Positions 61,696 to 64,000 of a DNA stretch of 64,000 bases are shown piece by piece (the first letter of the stretch is position 1; each line of letters begins with the position of its first letter). Both the position numbers and the translations under genes were made by a program. The notes under the pieces were generated by a model. That model had not been told where the DNA came from. It saw only the letters and a list, made by a program, of their open reading frames with translations, and made no database searches. This stretch comes from an uncultured Paludibacter sp. (GTDB lineage: Bacteria > Bacteroidota > Bacteroidia > Bacteroidales > Paludibacteraceae), in the NCBI GenBank assembly GCA_937927845.1, contig CALFXE010000027.1, positions 1 through 64,000 of the forward strand. The letters run 5' to 3'.

Positions 61696-62181
61696 CTACT
61701 TAAAAGTAAACTTCTTTTGAGAAAGATAACTTATAATTACAGCAAGAATTGTAATTCCCATTTTTGATGGTGTGGGAAATAAACCTGCTATATCTACTAA
61801 CAATTTTAAACCGAAATAGTTGAGACTAAGATTGAAAATTACCACTAATCCGTATCTTACAATCTGGGTTTTTCCTCTTAATGCAGATGAAGTGAAAGTT
61901 ACATATTTCTGTAATAAAAAGCCGGTAATAAAACTTATTGGGAAAGATAATGCCAATGCAGCTATATGCGAACTTAAAGTAACAAAGCCTAAATGCAACA
62001 TCTGTTTTTCCAGTATAAAATGAAATGTACAGAAATATAATATCCAGTCGAACATCAAATTAGCTGCACCGGTTACACCATACCTGAAAAATTCAATTGT
62101 AAAGTATTTACTGAATGGAGGGTAGAAAAAATCTACTATTTTGCGTATGTTTGTTCCGGTTGATATAAGAAATTTTCGCAT
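61696..62181 (-). CDS. GtrA family membrane protein
   Basis: 161 residues with four membrane helices. FFRYGVTGAANLMFDWILYF is the GtrA start, and KYVTFTSSALRGKTQIVRYG with SYLSQKKFTFK the conserved later parts. The family is linked to moving polyprenyl-linked sugars across the inner membrane. It is divergent from rsmA. Confidence 0.88.
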   Translation of the reverse strand: MRKFLISTGTNIRKIVDFFYPPFSKYFTIEFFRYGVTGAANLMFDWILYFCTFHFILEKQMLHLGFVTLSSHIAALALSFPISFITGFLLQKYVTFTSSALRGKTQIVRYGLVVIFNLSLNYFGLKLLVDIAGLFPTPSKMGITILAVIISYLSQKKFTFK

Positions 62182-62285
62182 TGTGTTGTCAATTGTTACA
62201 ATTTTGTTTACTTTTGTGCGGCGTTAAAAGCGCAAATGTACAAAAAATCTATTCAAAATAATTATGTCCGACGACTATCATAAGC

Positions 62286-63065
62286 ATGGCACAAGTAAGA
62301 GCAAAGAAATACTTGGGGCAGCACTTCCTCAGAGACATGGAGGTAGCGCATCGCATTGCTGGAAGCTTAGAGCTTACAGAGCGTGCTTGTGTTCTTGAAA
62401 TCGGTCCCGGTACAGGCGTACTTACACAATTCCTTTTAAATAACGACAACATCAATTTAGCTGCTGTAGAGATTGATACAGAGTCGATTGAATTTCTTAA
62501 TACCAATTATCCTGAATTAAGGCTTGTTAATGCTGATTTTCTTAAAATCGATGTCAGCACAATTTTTCCTGATAAATTCAATATAATTGGTAACTTACCA
62601 TATAATATATCAAGCCAGATTTTCTTTAAGATTTTAGAAAATAGAGATAGGATACCTCAAGCTGTATGCATGATTCAGAAAGAAGTTGCAGAAAGAATGG
62701 CAGCGGTTCACGGGAATAAAACTTACGGAATCCTTTCTGTGTTGATGCAGGCTTTTTATTCTATCGACTATCTTTTTACTGTCCACGAGCACGTGTTTGA
62801 CCCTCCGCCTAAGGTCAAATCGGCTGTTATTCGCCTCACTCGAAATAATGTAAATAAGCTTGGTTGCGACGAACAATTATTTAAAGCAGTGGTGAAAACA
62901 GCCTTTAATCAAAGACGCAAAACATTGCGTAACTCGCTAAAACCTCTTGTTGGAAAAGAGAATCCCATATATGCCGACCCATTGTTTGATAAAAGACCTG
63001 AACAATTGAGCGTGTCTGCATTTGTAGATCTGACCAACAGGATTGAAATTGCGATAAGAGATTAA
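62286..63065 (+). CDS. rsmA: 16S rRNA dimethyladenosine transferase
   Basis: 259 residues. Methylates two adjacent adenines near the 3' end of 16S rRNA. KKYLGQHFLRDMEVAHRIA at the start, SAM motif VLEIGPGTGVLTQFLL, catalytic NLPYNISSQIFFKIL and the C-terminal TAFNQRRKTLRNSL are all typical KsgA features. Full length. Confidence 0.97.
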   Translation: MAQVRAKKYLGQHFLRDMEVAHRIAGSLELTERACVLEIGPGTGVLTQFLLNNDNINLAAVEIDTESIEFLNTNYPELRLVNADFLKIDVSTIFPDKFNIIGNLPYNISSQIFFKILENRDRIPQAVCMIQKEVAERMAAVHGNKTYGILSVLMQAFYSIDYLFTVHEHVFDPPPKVKSAVIRLTRNNVNKLGCDEQLFKAVVKTAFNQRRKTLRNSLKPLVGKENPIYADPLFDKRPEQLSVSAFVDLTNRIEIAIRD

Positions 63066-63082
63066 TTTTCTATTTCCAAACA

Positions 63083-63133
63083 GCAGTAAATTCACTGCAA
63101 ATCAACTGTAAGCTGAGATTGTAAGCAGTTGAT
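63083..63133 (+). other. Two hairpins in the rsmA-corA spacer
   Basis: GCAGT-AAATTC-ACTGC at 63083-63098, and ATCAACTG (63101-63108) with CAGTTGAT (63126-63133) around a 17-base loop. They occupy most of the 90-base spacer. No T run, so not a standard terminator; a leader structure for corA is possible. Confidence 0.4.
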
Positions 63134-63155
63134 ATAAAAAGAAAGGAGTAATGAT

Positions 63156-64000
63156 ATGGCAGAACTAAGATTATTTTATCAGGAAGAAGGTAAACTGAAA
63201 ATATCAAAGACAATAGATATCCTTAAAAAAGTAAATCTAAAGGATATGATATGGATAGACTTGATAGATGTTTCTGATGCGATAGAATCTGAGCTTGAGC
63301 AATTTCTAAAGATATATATACAGGAAGATGAAGAGATTGAAGAAATTGAGATGAGTTCTCGGTATATTCAGACTGAGGATAGCATAGTTGCAAATTCCAA
63401 CTTTTTACAGGATAATTTTCAGATGCAACCTGTATCTTTTATTTTGAAGAATGGCATTTTAGTTTCTGTGCGCGATACCGAATTGAAAACATTCAACGAT
63501 ACAGTAAAAAAGATATATGCCGACTCTAAAAGTTTTATGTCCGGATATCATGTTTTAGTGGCATTACTTGAAACAAGGGTGGAATATGATGCTGATATGA
63601 TTGAATATATTACTGATGAAATTACCAATTTAAGTAAAACTTTAAATACTGAAGATGATTTAAGTCAGGATATACTTATGAGAATCAAAGACCTTCAGGA
63701 AAAAGTGATGATAATACGGCAGAATATTGTGGATAAGCAGAGAGTAGTATCTAATATGTTAAAGTCGAATTTGTTTCCACATGAATTATTACCGAAACTA
63801 ACAATGGTTATCAAGGATATTAATTCATTGTTTGAATATACTCGTTTTGGGTTCGACCGACTTGATTATCTGCAAGATACTTTCTTAGGGTTGGTAAATA
63901 TTCAGCAAAACAGAATAGTAAAGATATTTACTGTGGTGTCGGTGATTTTTATGCCACCGACACTTATTGCCAGTATTTACGGTATGAACTTCAAGCATAT
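63156..64000 (+). CDS. corA: CorA-type magnesium/divalent-cation transporter, cut by the window end
   Basis: 281 codons are visible and the frame is open at the edge. The soluble N-terminal domain (MAELRLFYQEEGKLKISKTI, IWIDLIDVSD, MQPVSFILKNGILVSVRD) leads to the long helix and first membrane segment (FTVVSVIFMPPTLIASIYGMNF), with the family-defining GMN motif. The second helix and C-terminus lie beyond 64000. The ATG at 63156 is chosen because a strong AGGAG (63144-63148) lies 7 bases before it. Confidence 0.93.
   Translation, partial: MAELRLFYQEEGKLKISKTIDILKKVNLKDMIWIDLIDVSDAIESELEQFLKIYIQEDEEIEEIEMSSRYIQTEDSIVANSNFLQDNFQMQPVSFILKNGILVSVRDTELKTFNDTVKKIYADSKSFMSGYHVLVALLETRVEYDADMIEYITDEITNLSKTLNTEDDLSQDILMRIKDLQEKVMIIRQNIVDKQRVVSNMLKSNLFPHELLPKLTMVIKDINSLFEYTRFGFDRLDYLQDTFLGLVNIQQNRIVKIFTVVSVIFMPPTLIASIYGMNFKH

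Noticed and set aside
1..64000. tRNA, rRNA, CRISPR, prophage or IS transposase
   Set aside because: No sequence with the expected conserved cores, regular spacer-repeat pattern, or transposase/integrase domains was found on either strand.

Overview
The window is AT-rich DNA from a member of the phylum Bacteroidota, most likely class Bacteroidia. Four things point there. The promoters match the Bacteroidota form (TTTG, about 20 bases, TAnnTTTG). There is a PorU-type type IX secretion (T9SS) peptidase and several secreted proteins with T9SS-like tails. A hybrid two-component regulator has a periplasmic sugar-binding sensor. Many lipoproteins have the short Cys-rich N-termini typical of the phylum. 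Genus cannot be read from the sequence. I see no rRNA, tRNA, CRISPR array, prophage or transposase gene.

Layout. 1-10 kb: hisB, an alkaline-phosphatase-superfamily protein that seems to have lost its active site, a PatB-like C-S lyase, uracil-DNA glycosylase, an Icmt-like membrane methyltransferase, a CBM9-like protein, PorU and a 3-methyladenine DNA glycosylase. 10-20 kb: a compact fructan locus made of a very large secreted GH32 enzyme, an MFS sugar porter, fructokinase, a small outer-membrane protein and a hybrid sensor resembling the fructose sensor BT1754, with no SusC/SusD pair. 20-25 kb: a four-gene unit of secreted proteins that look like one beta-helix surface protein divided among separately exported chains, ending with a protein that has a sorting-tail-like C-terminus. 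25-49 kb: mostly housekeeping genes (nnrDE, gpmI, metH, mutS, serC-serA, rnr, mdh, a Fur-family regulator), with cell-envelope genes (M48 protease, GT4, GH5, Omp85 barrel, GT2) and a 56-residue membrane protein. 49-52 kb: a three-gene restriction-modification cassette (beta-class methyltransferase, probable PD-(D/E)XK nuclease, Dam-like methyltransferase) bracketed by an imperfect 40-bp direct repeat. 52-59 kb, minus strand: a run of envelope genes including an outer-membrane barrel, murF, a coiled-coil protein, an FKBP lipoprotein, a TPM/zinc-ribbon protein, LemA, an aldo-keto reductase and an unusual Rieske-like lipoprotein. 59-64 kb: rmuC, DUF3467, DUF488, gtrA, rsmA and the start of corA, cut by the window end.

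Non-coding structure is rich. Degenerate 7- or 8-bp tandem repeats sit in at least eight spacers, several starting inside the stop codon of the gene before. Three further repeat elements occur (26.7 kb palindrome, 44.6-44.8 kb inverted repeat, 60.85 kb GC-rich patch), plus a hairpin and 7-codon mini-ORF element at 43.87 kb. The most promising points for novelty are the divided beta-helix cluster, the repeat-bracketed restriction cassette, the Rieske-like lipoprotein with a predicted three-Cys one-His cluster, and the apparent pseudo-phosphatase.
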